Source: Chryseobacterium luteum
GTDB taxonomy: Bacteria > Bacteroidota > Bacteroidia > Flavobacteriales > Weeksellaceae
Assembly: GCF_000737785.1 (NCBI RefSeq)
Contig: NZ_JPRO01000007.1
Coordinates: forward strand, 186,001 to 250,000
Reading direction: 5' to 3'
Length of the DNA: 64,000 nt
The notes beneath the pieces are model-generated. The model saw only the letters and a program-made list of their open reading frames with translations. It was not told the origin of the DNA and ran no database searches. Positions 26,263 through 35,639 of this stretch are shown here, piece after piece. The first letter of the stretch is position 1. Each line of letters begins with the position of its first letter. A program made the position numbers and the translations under genes.

Positions 26263-27702
26263 TTACCTGTGCATAGCAATAGTTTTCGGATCAACTAATT
26301 CGTAAATGAATGGAATTTTTGAAAAACCGTTTCCACTATAACGTATCTGATCAGGTGATTGACTCATATATGTATTTATTTTAGTTTTTAATTCGCTAGC
26401 ACTAGCTATATTAAAAACCTGTTTCACATGATCAAAATGCTTTTGTGAAGTCATTTTATCAAAAAAACTGATAGAATGGCTTTCTCCATATACATACGTA
26501 AATGGAAACCACTGATCATAATGACTTGTTCCGTCTAGATAACTGATAAAATAGCACAAAGTATCAGCTAAAATAATGTCTGATTTTTTTAAACCCTCAG
26601 AAAGATTAGCTGTAACATACTCACCGAAGCCTGTAATTTTTTTTGATAGCTGTGAGAAATACCTTTCCAAGTTTTCATGGTATGACCAAATAAAAGTAAA
26701 ATCAGACGCCTTAGGTTTTCTTTCGAATTTATCCTTTTGGTAATATTTGGTATGTAGTAGATCTGCGGTCAGCTTATAGTTTTTATTTTTTAATGTTATA
26801 GCGATAGTATATAAAAACAGCTCATGAAAAATAACTTTAAAAATTTCAAATTGAATTGGGTTCCAACTTCTAACTTCTTCACGTGGACTTTGATATAGTG
26901 GAGCCGTTTCAAAGAATTCAATCAATAATTCATCTACATTATCTACTTCATGAGAAGAAATTAAATTGATAAACTTCACAAAATCGTCTTTGAGAGGTTT
27001 AAATTTTTTCAGGTTACCATAAAGCACCTCGCCATATCCGATTACATCACGAGGCGAATTAACCAATTCAAAATCCCAAAGTTTATCTTGGAAAATTTCA
27101 ATAAAATTCGCCAGTTCTTTATAAGAAACCTTTCCATTTTTGGTGATCTGAGTATCTATCGTCTTCACTTTATTATGTGTCTCAGAAAGATTAACTGATG
27201 GATCTGTAATATATGCCGGAGCTGTAGTTCCCAATTTAGGTTTTGGAAGTGCCGGGACTTCAAGAATATTTCTTAAAAGTTCTTCATAACTATTTTCGAA
27301 GTCTTCATCTCGTGAGAAATCAATATATTTCCTACTCTTTAAGTAAATAGGAAGATATGCAGTACCATCTTCATCCCTCTCCTTTACCAATGGTATAAAT
27401 TTATCCTGCTTTTCTTTTGAATAAATATTGGGTGTAATAATCTGGGTCTCTGTACCCACACCACCTTCTCGACTGTTGGCTTTTTCAGTATATTTCTTGT
27501 CTGAAATAATCAGTACACGAAAGACATCCTCGGCTTTAACCATTTCTTCCATAAAACTGTGAATGTCATGGCCATCTTTTAACGACCACCTGTCCAATAC
27601 GACATCCACTGTATCATTCATTAATCTTGTTGCAAGTTCAACAACCCAATCCTGATACTCACTATTTCCCCATGCATAAGAGATGAAAACTTTTTTATTC
27701 AT
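26263..27702 (-). CDS. SEFIR (TIR-like) domain protein, probable defence effector
   Basis: A 479-residue protein. The N-terminal 150 residues are a SEFIR domain: KVFISYAWGNSEYQDWV at 4-20, then VDVVLDRWSLKDGHDIHSFM, and VLIISDKKYTEKA. A late KDGHD and a conserved acidic pattern match the bacterial TIR/SEFIR fold. Residues 160-479 are mostly helical without a recognised family. Such proteins act as signalling or NAD-consuming effectors in bacterial immunity, for example in standalone abortive systems. No partner gene is adjacent in an operon. Intact. Confidence 0.8.
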   Translation of the reverse strand: MNKKVFISYAWGNSEYQDWVVELATRLMNDTVDVVLDRWSLKDGHDIHSFMEEMVKAEDVFRVLIISDKKYTEKANSREGGVGTETQIITPNIYSKEKQDKFIPLVKERDEDGTAYLPIYLKSRKYIDFSRDEDFENSYEELLRNILEVPALPKPKLGTTAPAYITDPSVNLSETHNKVKTIDTQITKNGKVSYKELANFIEIFQDKLWDFELVNSPRDVIGYGEVLYGNLKKFKPLKDDFVKFINLISSHEVDNVDELLIEFFETAPLYQSPREEVRSWNPIQFEIFKVIFHELFLYTIAITLKNKNYKLTADLLHTKYYQKDKFERKPKASDFTFIWSYHENLERYFSQLSKKITGFGEYVTANLSEGLKKSDIILADTLCYFISYLDGTSHYDQWFPFTYVYGESHSISFFDKMTSQKHFDHVKQVFNIASASELKTKINTYMSQSPDQIRYSGNGFSKIPFIYELVDPKTIAMHR

Positions 27703-28462
27703 GTAATTTCACTATTCTAGGTTTACAATTATTAACGTAAAGTGCCTGTTATTCCAAAGCTTTCACGAATACGAATTTACTGAAAAATAAAGAAATTGGG
27801 ATTGGAATTGCCTTTAAAACTAAATGTATTTTGTTCTGAAGAAAAGTTGAATGTTCCAAATAAGGGATAAAAAATACCATTCAAAAAAATCAAAAACGCA
27901 GCCTTTTTTAAAAAATAGGAAACGAAGTAAAGAAATAAAATGGAAAGACTTAAAGAAAGGATTTTTGAAAAATTGTTGCTCCATTTACATGCAAAAAGAC
28001 TATTCCGACAACTGACAGCATGTCTTTCTGACGGGATTTTTGTGTCAGCCAACTATTTGTAAGCTTTTTACATAAGTTAAATTATAAGAAAATCTCAATC
28101 ACCAAGTAAAATTCATTTCCCGATAACAATATTCCTGAATAAAATTTCTGATAGGACTTTGACTCTTTTTCTTGAACCTTCCTCTGCTTGTATCAATATT
28201 ATTGCAGCCGTTGTATTTGAAAATAACTGTCGATTCGCCTGTAATAAAAGAAGGGCTTGAGAAAGGACATATCTTTTAAACTTTATCATATAACGGTTCT
28301 TGATAACTTGCGAATTGAAAGAGTATTTGCAGAAATGCATCAAATCAATCAGCTTTACGGGAAAGATTGAGTATTACCACAGAACGATGAAAAATATTTT
28401 AAAACGGAATTTTTATTACAGCCATCAGGATTTGGAAAAAGCATTGGGGTAAACCATTCTCA
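27703..28462. other. Intergenic, no supported gene, boundary between cargo and mobility module
   Basis: 760 AT-rich bases separating the SEFIR gene from the mobilization genes. Open frames at 27777-28052 and 28113-28343 on the minus strand have no recognisable sequence and no clear ribosome binding site. A short plus-strand frame around 27940-28062 looks like it could be the tail of a degraded gene, but I could not identify it. Confidence 0.45.
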
Positions 28463-29026
28463 TTATTGTTTCTTACTCGCCTCAAACCCATCTTTAAACC
28501 TCAGAAAATCTTCCGCTTTTTTAGGATTATTTTTAATCCATATTTTCATTACTTGAGTGTTTTCGTTCAAGATTTTAATCTCTTTTTCATCGTAGATATT
28601 TTTTCCTTCATCAGCAATTTCTTTTAAAATATCTTGTCGTAGTTCACTTTTTGCTTTAATGCTTTCTTTATACCAATTGGTTGCGAAAGTGATGGAAAGC
28701 ATAAAAGTGAAAATCCCTAAGATAAAAACTCCTAATCCACTCCAATTAAACTTCTCCTTCATTTTCATTTTCTTATAAAAATCCTCATAAAAATCGCTGG
28801 TTTCTTGTGAAAGGACTATTTCTATTTTGGTGGGAATTTCTTTTACGGCTTCAAAGTCTAATTGCAGTTGACCAATTGCCAATACCAGATCTTTAATATC
28901 GGCTTTCACTTCAGCATTAGATTCCTTATTCTCCAAATTTGAAGCAATATTTCTTTCATTTGATTTTACAACATTTTCCAAAAGTTCCATCCCGTTACTT
29001 TTATATTCTTGATTTTCATTTTCCAT
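28463..29026 (-). CDS. Mobilization-module membrane protein, unknown
   Basis: A 187-residue protein with a polar, Glu/Asn-rich N-terminus and one membrane helix at about 96-117 (LGVFILGIFTFMLSITFAT). A charged, helical C-terminal region follows. Proteins of this shape often follow relaxase genes on Bacteroidota mobilizable elements, though no function is known. It starts 23 bases after the relaxase gene and is probably the last gene of the mobilization operon. Confidence 0.6.
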   Translation of the reverse strand: MENENQEYKSNGMELLENVVKSNERNIASNLENKESNAEVKADIKDLVLAIGQLQLDFEAVKEIPTKIEIVLSQETSDFYEDFYKKMKMKEKFNWSGLGVFILGIFTFMLSITFATNWYKESIKAKSELRQDILKEIADEGKNIYDEKEIKILNENTQVMKIWIKNNPKKAEDFLRFKDGFEASKKQ

Positions 29027-29049
29027 ATTGATTTTTTTAAAATTTTTGA

Positions 29050-30198
29050 TTATCGTCTTAATTTTCGTTTCTTTTTACAGAGTTCATTTTCGTCCTGAGA
29101 AACATAGGTTGGTTTGAGGAAGTCACCTAGTAATCCGCCTGCAATTTCTATTAAGCTTTCATTTGTTTCTGATTTCAAATAATCACTTACATCATTTTTT
29201 ATACTACTTTGACTTAATGATATTACGAGAGAACCAAGATCAGAATCTATTGCAGAAAGAGAGAACCCGACATTTTTCCGAAAAAAGAAGCCGTTTTTCT
29301 CTTCACTACTGCCAATTTTATTTATCCATATATCCTGAATTTCATTTTTTCGATTGGCTTTAAGTTCTCCGGTATATTGAATCTTTACAGAAAATCCCTT
29401 TTGTTGGATATTCTCCCTAAACTCTTTTAAGTTGTCAGCGTTTTTTTGTGCTTTCCTGACGACTCTTTTCATTTCAAATACAGATTTTATTTCAGAAATT
29501 TTCAGTTGATTTGAAATTTCAGATAATTTGTAACCAGCTTTATAAATTCTTTCAGTTTGAAAATTTTTGTCTTTTTCCATCACAATTCGCATTCCCGAAA
29601 TCCCGTCTTTCACATTTGAAGACAATTGAATTTCAAAACCTTTTTTCTTCATTTGTGAGATCAGATCATCAAAATTATCTTCTAACCTAATGGCTTCGGT
29701 CAAACTTTTCAGCATCTCCGCTTTTTTCTGAATTCCAATTTCAACATCGGTTAATAATCCTTTCTCTTTACAAACTTCTCTGACAGCTTCACCAAATCTC
29801 TTTCCGATATCGTGTGATTTAACGGTGCACTTTCCCGAAATATCAATTCTATTGACAACAAAGTGAATATGCTTATGTTTTGTACTGTTGTGAATATCTA
29901 ATCGGTATTGATTTTTGTACGTCACACCTACTTTTGCAAGAGCTTCCATTGCAATTTGTTTAAATTCTTCATCCTTCAATTTTCTGCCAATTTCATCTGG
30001 TTGAGAAATGTAGCCCGTCAATGCCCATTTCTTAACTTTGGGATTTCGGTCGGCTACTGTTTTCATTTCTAAATACTGACCTTCCGGATTTGAACTTAAA
30101 AGACAATTTGACGAAATCATTTCGGCTGTCCCTTTGTCGTTTCCATTGTATTCCAAAGCTATTTTTGTAATGGTTCTTGTGGTTGCTGAATTATTCAT
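29050..30198 (-). CDS. Relaxase / mobilization nuclease
   Basis: A 382-residue HUH-type relaxase. The metal-binding motif is HKHIHFVVNR, with His108, His110 and His112, preceded by HNSTK; these are the histidines that hold the metal for DNA nicking. N-terminal AEMISSNCLLS and the spacing resemble Bacteroidota MobB/BmgA-like relaxases. It nicks oriT and leads the strand into a helper conjugation system. It overlaps the MobC-like gene by 8 bases. The nucleophile Tyr is not certain; Tyr42, Tyr94 and Tyr98 are candidates in the N-terminal part. Confidence 0.85.
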   Translation of the reverse strand: MNNSATTRTITKIALEYNGNDKGTAEMISSNCLLSSNPEGQYLEMKTVADRNPKVKKWALTGYISQPDEIGRKLKDEEFKQIAMEALAKVGVTYKNQYRLDIHNSTKHKHIHFVVNRIDISGKCTVKSHDIGKRFGEAVREVCKEKGLLTDVEIGIQKKAEMLKSLTEAIRLEDNFDDLISQMKKKGFEIQLSSNVKDGISGMRIVMEKDKNFQTERIYKAGYKLSEISNQLKISEIKSVFEMKRVVRKAQKNADNLKEFRENIQQKGFSVKIQYTGELKANRKNEIQDIWINKIGSSEEKNGFFFRKNVGFSLSAIDSDLGSLVISLSQSSIKNDVSDYLKSETNESLIEIAGGLLGDFLKPTYVSQDENELCKKKRKLRR

Positions 30199-30640
30199 TT
30201 TTCTGAATTTTTGAGTACAGGTATTGATGAATTAATTCGATGAGATTTTCAATTCTCAATAAAATTTCTTTCTTATTTTCAAAAACATTCCATTCCCGAT
30301 TTCGTAAAAGATTCGTTATCTTTTTGAAATGAGTTCCATATTGAAGTAAGATCTCATCGGTTTGAAATTCATTAATTTTCAGTTCTTTTTCCAACAAAAT
30401 ATTCCGGATATAAGTAGACAATTTTAGCGGATATTTTTCTTGTTTTTTAATGAGAATTTCATATTCGGAATTGGTCATTCGTATCGAAATAACCTTGTCA
30501 AGTTTTTTATTTTCTTTGGTTTTCAAACCACCTTTACGGCCTAATTCCTGGAAATATTTTTTTCTTTTTTCCTGAGCAATTTTTGCTTCATTTTCCTTGG
30601 TGACTTGGTGTATAAATTCTTGTAAGAAGTCTTTTTCCAT
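30191..30640 (-). CDS. MobC-like relaxosome accessory protein
   Basis: A 149-residue protein with GRKGGLKTKENKK, then a ribbon-helix-helix-like segment (KVISIRMTNSEYEILI) and a C-terminal helical MobC-type region. It would bind oriT and help the relaxase. It lies directly after the candidate oriT and overlaps the relaxase gene by 8 bases. The family is small and divergent, so the exact call is less certain than the context. Confidence 0.75.
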   Translation of the reverse strand: MEKDFLQEFIHQVTKENEAKIAQEKRKKYFQELGRKGGLKTKENKKLDKVISIRMTNSEYEILIKKQEKYPLKLSTYIRNILLEKELKINEFQTDEILLQYGTHFKKITNLLRNREWNVFENKKEILLRIENLIELIHQYLYSKIQKNE

Positions 30641-30707
30641 TGTGTATATTTTAGTGTGTTTTAAAACATTTCTGACGATAGGAAGAAATCAAAAATCCCA
30701 ATTTTTG

Positions 30708-30729
30708 CAATAAGCGGGTACGCTTATTG
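30708..30729. other. Candidate oriT inverted repeat
   Basis: Perfect 8-bp arms CAATAAGC (30708-30715) and GCTTATTG (30722-30729) around GGGTAC. A second GGGTAC follows a few bases later (30738-30743). The position just upstream of the MobC-like gene fits an origin of transfer. Confidence 0.5.
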
Positions 30730-30788
30730 TAAACTTTGGGTACTTTTTGCACTAACATACCACCATATTTTACCTGTGTTTATTTTAC

Positions 30789-31667
30789 TCACCTTCTCCT
30801 TTGTTTCACTTGTCTTTCAGGTAATGGATTTTTGTGAATCATCCAGTCATTTAAGTCTTTAAAATCTGAATATAAAACCCGACAATCTTCTGCGCTTTGA
30901 TTTTCATTTTTAATCATTTCAACCGCACGATTTCCTGCTTCGTCATTGTCAAAATAAAGCTCAATATTTTCATAATTTCCTAGTGAACTTTTAATATTGT
31001 GAATCATCGAAACGGAATTCAAAATGAGATAATCGACAGGTTCTTTTTCTAAAAAATTCTCTACATTTTTAAAGGAAAGAAAATCGAAAAAGCCCTCGAA
31101 AAGCCGAAGCGATTCTGATCCGTTTTTTATGGTTGAAATATCTTTTTTGCCCAAACAAATTTTAGAATACTTATTGCGGATTTCATAACCGCCAGAATCG
31201 TTCTTGAAACCAATTCCGAAATAGTTTTTATCATTCATTCGGTAATGAATTTCGTGTAAGAACTGAGTTTGATTTCCAACTTTTCTTTCTCTTAAATATT
31301 CCAAAAGTGCAGGATGGTGGATTCCATTCACGTCAAGTATCTCATAATTTTTAGTTGGGTTTTCTGACTTCCGATTAGAAATTTCTTGATTTTGAAAAGA
31401 AGAAAAGTTCTGATTTTCTGCCCAAATTAAAACTCCATTTACTGAAGTATTGAGATACTTCTTCATAAAGTCAGTATTGTTTCCACCGATTCCTTCTGAA
31501 AATAAGTACCACTTGTTTAGACTTTTATTGATTTTAAAAGAGGCTTGGGATTCGCTGGCAAAAGGGTTGAGATACCAAGCTTCTTTTTCATTTTGTTTCG
31601 TTGGAGGGTGTCCGAGAGAAAGGAGGACTTCTTCCAACGGGATTGTATTAAATTGTTTGCAATTCAT
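30789..31667 (-). CDS. Toprim-domain primase-like protein
   Basis: A 292-residue protein. The N-terminal part resembles the DnaG-type region, with NPFASESQASFKIN and KWYLFSEGIGGN. The Toprim fold follows with RLFEGFFDFLSFKN and ELYFDNDEAGNRAVEM; the conserved Glu and the DNDEAG acidic motif bind metal. It likely makes primers for replication of the excised or transferred element. It faces the iteron-like repeats and lies upstream of the mobilization genes. I see no zinc-finger Cys cluster, so it is a shortened primase, as usual on such elements. Confidence 0.8.
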   Translation of the reverse strand: MNCKQFNTIPLEEVLLSLGHPPTKQNEKEAWYLNPFASESQASFKINKSLNKWYLFSEGIGGNNTDFMKKYLNTSVNGVLIWAENQNFSSFQNQEISNRKSENPTKNYEILDVNGIHHPALLEYLRERKVGNQTQFLHEIHYRMNDKNYFGIGFKNDSGGYEIRNKYSKICLGKKDISTIKNGSESLRLFEGFFDFLSFKNVENFLEKEPVDYLILNSVSMIHNIKSSLGNYENIELYFDNDEAGNRAVEMIKNENQSAEDCRVLYSDFKDLNDWMIHKNPLPERQVKQRRR

Positions 31668-31703
31668 AGCTGTAAATTTTCCGTGTTTTGAGTGAGAAAT
31701 TTT

Positions 31704-31856
31704 TTGTTGAATTGTTGAGAAAACCTTGTAACTTATTGATTTAATAATATTTAATTACTCAACAAATGCTCAAAAATTCAACAAACTAGAGTTTTTACGC
31801 TCAACAAACATTCAACAAAAAGTTGGGTTTAAAAGTTTGTTGAGGATTTTGTTGAG
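31704..31856. repeat. Iteron-like repeats, candidate replication origin
   Basis: Eight copies of the 8-mer YTCAACAA lie in 153 bases. Four are on the plus strand (31758-31765, 31777-31784, 31800-31807, 31811-31818) and four on the minus strand (31704-31711, 31712-31719, 31837-31844, 31849-31856). This symmetric arrangement sits in the gap between the helicase and primase genes and resembles an origin recognised by an element-encoded initiator. Confidence 0.65.
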
Positions 31857-31888
31857 TTTAAAGTGTTTGATTTTCTATTCATTATCAA

Positions 31889-33118
31889 TCAATTCAACAT
31901 TTCAACACGTTTATTAAGAATAAAATCCTTTTTTATGGTGAAATAGCGACCAACTGAATTGTTTTGGTAAAATATTCCTGCAAAATCAAGGTCGTATCTG
32001 ATGTAAGTCAAACCATTATTTTGTGGATTTAATTTCCAAGTTTCCTTTAATAGAGTTCGAATATCATTTCTCGTCCAATAAGTAAGTCTAAACATTCTGA
32101 TTATCATATTCAGCAAGTCTTGCGGAACGACATTAATTTCTTCATCATTGTTGCTTTCGAAAAACTCGTACAGCAATTCAATAATCTTAGATTCGAGTTT
32201 ATTGTTGTTTTTGAATACTAATTTCTGAAGTGCTTTTGTTCTGATTTCATCTGCAGAAAACCACATTCTTGTTTTCTTTTCCGTTGAAAATGGCCTTTCA
32301 ATTAAAAACCGAAGAAAGTATGGGATTTCGGAAATGAGGTTATTCAAAAATTCAGTGTTTTCCGTTTTGATCGGATTGATTTTTAGAATCCAAAATCGAA
32401 TTTCGTTTTCATCAATTTGAATAAAATTCTCCTCATTATTGGAACAAAGAATAAACTTGGCAAAAAAATCGATTTCTTCTTTGTCTTTTCCTTTGGCTTC
32501 TAGTTTATCTTTATTAGTTGTCGATAGATATTTCAATCTTTCTGTAATTTCTTTTTTATCAAAGAAAACTTCATCGATTGCTACCAACAACATTGCTGCC
32601 CAATCGGAATTGAATTGACTTCCGAATGAATCGCCTTTGATATAAGTCATATTCAATCCGAAAATCTCTCTCAGCCACTTGATAAAAGTTGATTTTCCAG
32701 TAGCTCGTTCTTTGGACACCAAACATAAAATAGGAAGGATTTGTGTTGGAAATTGCAGGAGAATTTTCAAATAATCCAAACCCATTTCCAGTTGTTCACC
32801 GAAAATGTGCGCTACAAAATTCAAAGAAAATGGAATATTATTTTTTAAATTTTCCTTTTCGGATGAAGGAGCAAATGGAATTTCATTGTAAATATTATAG
32901 AAACCTTGAACGATTTGTCGATAATTTAAATGCTCCGGAATGCAACAGAAACCATCAAATTTTGGCACAGTTGAAACATAAATTTTTCCGTGATCGCTCA
33001 CGATTGTTTCTCGATTCCAGCGAACCAAAACAGAAGTTTTATCGCCCGAAATTAATGGCTTTTCTATTACTTTATAGTAAGTTGTACCAACTCGGATGTA
33101 GGGAATTTTTTGGCTCAT
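31889..33118 (-). CDS. Primase-helicase / VapE-like superfamily 3 helicase
   Basis: A 409-residue protein. Walker A is SKERATGKSTF, then a Walker B-like LLVAIDEVFFD, and a sensor region FAKFILCSNNEENFI. The spacing fits the DUF5906/VapE-type helicases of mobile elements. It would unwind the element's origin. Its start overlaps the upstream HTH gene by 4 bases (33115-33118). The iteron-like repeats follow immediately. Confidence 0.8.
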   Translation of the reverse strand: MSQKIPYIRVGTTYYKVIEKPLISGDKTSVLVRWNRETIVSDHGKIYVSTVPKFDGFCCIPEHLNYRQIVQGFYNIYNEIPFAPSSEKENLKNNIPFSLNFVAHIFGEQLEMGLDYLKILLQFPTQILPILCLVSKERATGKSTFIKWLREIFGLNMTYIKGDSFGSQFNSDWAAMLLVAIDEVFFDKKEITERLKYLSTTNKDKLEAKGKDKEEIDFFAKFILCSNNEENFIQIDENEIRFWILKINPIKTENTEFLNNLISEIPYFLRFLIERPFSTEKKTRMWFSADEIRTKALQKLVFKNNNKLESKIIELLYEFFESNNDEEINVVPQDLLNMIIRMFRLTYWTRNDIRTLLKETWKLNPQNNGLTYIRYDLDFAGIFYQNNSVGRYFTIKKDFILNKRVEMLN

Positions 33119-33492
33119 CTTTGTAGATTTTGGTTAGAATCTACATTTGCCTTTCTTGAATGTTTTCTGAAATTGGCTTCCGCTTCAGATTGGATCTCCT
33201 GTAAGGTTTTCTTCTTTCCTTTAGAAATCCAATCCAATAATTCGTCTTCAAAGAAGTAAAGTTTCTTGCCATTTTTATAACAAGGAATCAATCTTTTCCG
33301 CACAAGAGTATATACAGTAGGTTTAGCCTTACCTATAATTTGGCAAGCTTCTGCAATATCAATCGGAATTCTTTTTACGGGAATAATCGGAGGTTCTTTC
33401 CTTTCTACCAGAAATTTAATTTCGGCTATTTCGCTAGCCAGATGCGCAACTGCTCTTGGCAGATTTTCAAATGAAATGTCATTGCTATCCAT
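33115..33492 (-). CDS. Excisionase-type helix-turn-helix protein
   Basis: A 125-residue protein with a MerR/excisionase HTH_17 domain at about residues 43-92: IDIAEACQIIGKAKPTVYTLVRKRLIPCYKNGKKLYF. A predicted helix lies before it. Such proteins on Bacteroidota elements regulate replication or excision. It overlaps the helicase gene by 4 bases and is probably its regulator or initiator partner. Confidence 0.8.
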   Translation of the reverse strand: MDSNDISFENLPRAVAHLASEIAEIKFLVERKEPPIIPVKRIPIDIAEACQIIGKAKPTVYTLVRKRLIPCYKNGKKLYFFEDELLDWISKGKKKTLQEIQSEAEANFRKHSRKANVDSNQNLQR

Positions 33493-33604
33493 AACTATTG
33501 TTTTTGATTGTTATGGTGCAAAGAAAAAAAGTGATTCCTCTGTGATCACTATAAACACGCAATCACAGAGGAATCACTAAACATACACTTCATTTTGTGA
33601 TTTT

Positions 33605-34396
33605 TTATGTTTTTTGGTAGTCTGTCAAGTCTTCTTGAATTTTGATATTACCTTTTTGAGGTTCATCTTTCAAATGTGACTTGATACTATCTAAATCAAT
33701 ATCATCAAGCGAAACAAATACAGATTTTAATAATTTTGAAATTTCTTCCTGTTTTATTGGTCTGAAATAATTCCAAATATTCCAACCGAAATGATAAAGA
33801 TCTAGATTAGTTAATCCTTTGGTGTGGACAGAAATATCGTTAGGAATTTCTTCTTTTTTTGAGTATAAACTTACGGCATTATAAAGTGCATCAAGATCTT
33901 CATCTGTTACATATAATGCAAATTGATTCCGAGTATAATCCAGAGCGATTTGTAGTTTTACAATGTCATTCTGTTGCTTTTGCTGGAGTTGAGTTTTTCT
34001 TATAGATTCCAGATTTACGGATTCTGTAGTTTGATTCACAAAGTTTTCCTCCGAATTTTCAACTAAAGAGATTGGGGTATTTTTATCAATTATTTGTTTT
34101 TGCTTCTCCCCTACATTCTCAGGATTTTCAGATGTAATAAAATCTTCAGTAGAATTTTCAGAACTGCCTTTCTTAGGGAAAATCTTTCTGAATAAGACAA
34201 TTATCCCATCGAGAAATAAAATAATAAGCGCATAAAATAATATACTTAATGCTGTGATTGACCAAAATACAATATTTGCGGTATATTCATCACCACCTTT
34301 TCCAAGAAAAGAAATTCTTGCTAACGCTCCCCCTATCACACATACTAATAGAACGGAAAGGTAGATGACAATATATTCGAAATATTTCAAGTGCAT
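33605..34396 (-). CDS. Integrase-adjacent membrane protein, unknown
   Basis: A 263-residue protein with two membrane helices at about residues 8-29 and 44-69, then a long cytoplasmic, polar, Gln/Glu-rich part. No family is recognised. It starts 1 base after the integrase gene ends, so it is co-transcribed. This type of gene is common next to integrases on flavobacterial elements, without a known role. Confidence 0.6.
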   Translation of the reverse strand: MHLKYFEYIVIYLSVLLVCVIGGALARISFLGKGGDEYTANIVFWSITALSILFYALIILFLDGIIVLFRKIFPKKGSSENSTEDFITSENPENVGEKQKQIIDKNTPISLVENSEENFVNQTTESVNLESIRKTQLQQKQQNDIVKLQIALDYTRNQFALYVTDEDLDALYNAVSLYSKKEEIPNDISVHTKGLTNLDLYHFGWNIWNYFRPIKQEEISKLLKSVFVSLDDIDLDSIKSHLKDEPQKGNIKIQEDLTDYQKT

Positions 34397-34397
34397 T

Positions 34398-35639
34398 TTA
34401 TAAGTTTTTTAAATGAATAGCGGTCGAAGCTTTATTTTTCTTTTCATCAACAACTTTTGCGTAAACCTGTGTAGTTTTTACGTTCGTATGACCAAGCATT
34501 TTACTCACTGTGTAAATATCAGTTCCACTCGAAAGTTGAAGCGTTGCAAAAGTGTGTCTAAAATTATGAAAAGTTATTTTTTTAGTTATTCCAGCACTTT
34601 CAATCCACTTCTTGAGTGGTCGGGAAATCCAAGCTGGATTAGTCAAATTTTTAAAAATCAAATCATTTGGAAGACCTACTTCACCACAAAGTTGTAGTGC
34701 TTGTTTAGACATTGGCATATATTCTACTCCTTTTGTCTTTTTTTGAGTAAAATTTATTTTTGCCTGATCGTTTTCAATACTTATTTCGTTCCACGTTAGT
34801 TTCTGAATATCGGAATGACGTAAACCTGTTAAAGCTGAAAAAAGTGCTGCTCGTTTAAGAACTTCAAGTTCGCACGGCGTTTCAACTAAAGTATTAAGTT
34901 CATCAAGTGTTAAATATTCTCGTCTTGATTCCTCGTGCGGAATCGCTTTAATTTTAGCAGAAATATCAGTCGTAAAATATCCATCAATAAAAGCTTGTTT
35001 TAATGCAGCTTTGAATACAGAAAAATAAGTTGAAGCCGTATTTTGAGAAATATTCTCTTCCTTATTGCTGCCACTTTTTGCAGTCAACAAATATGATTTA
35101 AAGTGTTCACAGAATTTTGTGTTGATCTGCGAAAACATAATTTTTTCGCCTCCAAAATCTTTTAGAAATTCTATTGAGCGATACCAATTTATTTGAATAG
35201 ATTCGGAATTGTTTCTATGTCGTTTACTAACCAACAAATCAAAATATCTCACAAAATTCTCCTGCGATTTTTCTTTTTGCTCTACTTGAATTTTGTCGAG
35301 TTCGCTGTAAAGTTCTATATTATCATATTCTCTCTGACGTAATTTACGCATAGAATCTGCATAGAACATTGTTTCCCGATCATTTTCGCTTTTGCAAACG
35401 ATAATACCATTGTCATCTCTTTTAGGTTTAAATGAAACGGATTCTTGGGTTGTTCTTGCAGGTCTTTTCTTATCAAAATCTACGGTTGTGACGCTTCTGT
35501 TCAAATATTCCCGGATTCTTTGAACTTTATCTTTACCAGGAATCATCACAGGATAACTTTCCAAATAAATAAACCATTCTTTTCGGAATTCAGATTTTCG
35601 CAATCGTACGGTAACTTTGGTTTTTAATAGCTCTTTCAT
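34398..35639 (-). CDS. Tyrosine recombinase (integrase) of the element
   Basis: A 413-residue protein. The catalytic residues are complete: Arg274 in TGLRHSD, His358 and Arg361 in FHNFRHTF, His384 in MLGHTN, and Tyr393 in QVYAKV. N-terminal arm-binding and SAM-like core-binding regions precede it (about 1-230). It catalyses integration and excision between the dnaK-tail repeats. It overlaps the neighbouring HTH gene by 4 bases (35636-35639), a typical int-xis arrangement. Confidence 0.92.
   Translation of the reverse strand: MKELLKTKVTVRLRKSEFRKEWFIYLESYPVMIPGKDKVQRIREYLNRSVTTVDFDKKRPARTTQESVSFKPKRDDNGIIVCKSENDRETMFYADSMRKLRQREYDNIELYSELDKIQVEQKEKSQENFVRYFDLLVSKRHRNNSESIQINWYRSIEFLKDFGGEKIMFSQINTKFCEHFKSYLLTAKSGSNKEENISQNTASTYFSVFKAALKQAFIDGYFTTDISAKIKAIPHEESRREYLTLDELNTLVETPCELEVLKRAALFSALTGLRHSDIQKLTWNEISIENDQAKINFTQKKTKGVEYMPMSKQALQLCGEVGLPNDLIFKNLTNPAWISRPLKKWIESAGITKKITFHNFRHTFATLQLSSGTDIYTVSKMLGHTNVKTTQVYAKVVDEKKNKASTAIHLKNL

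Noticed and set aside
27777..28343. Two minus-strand frames of 91 and 76 residues
   Set aside because: Low-complexity, no recognisable sequence and no supporting ribosome site or operon context.
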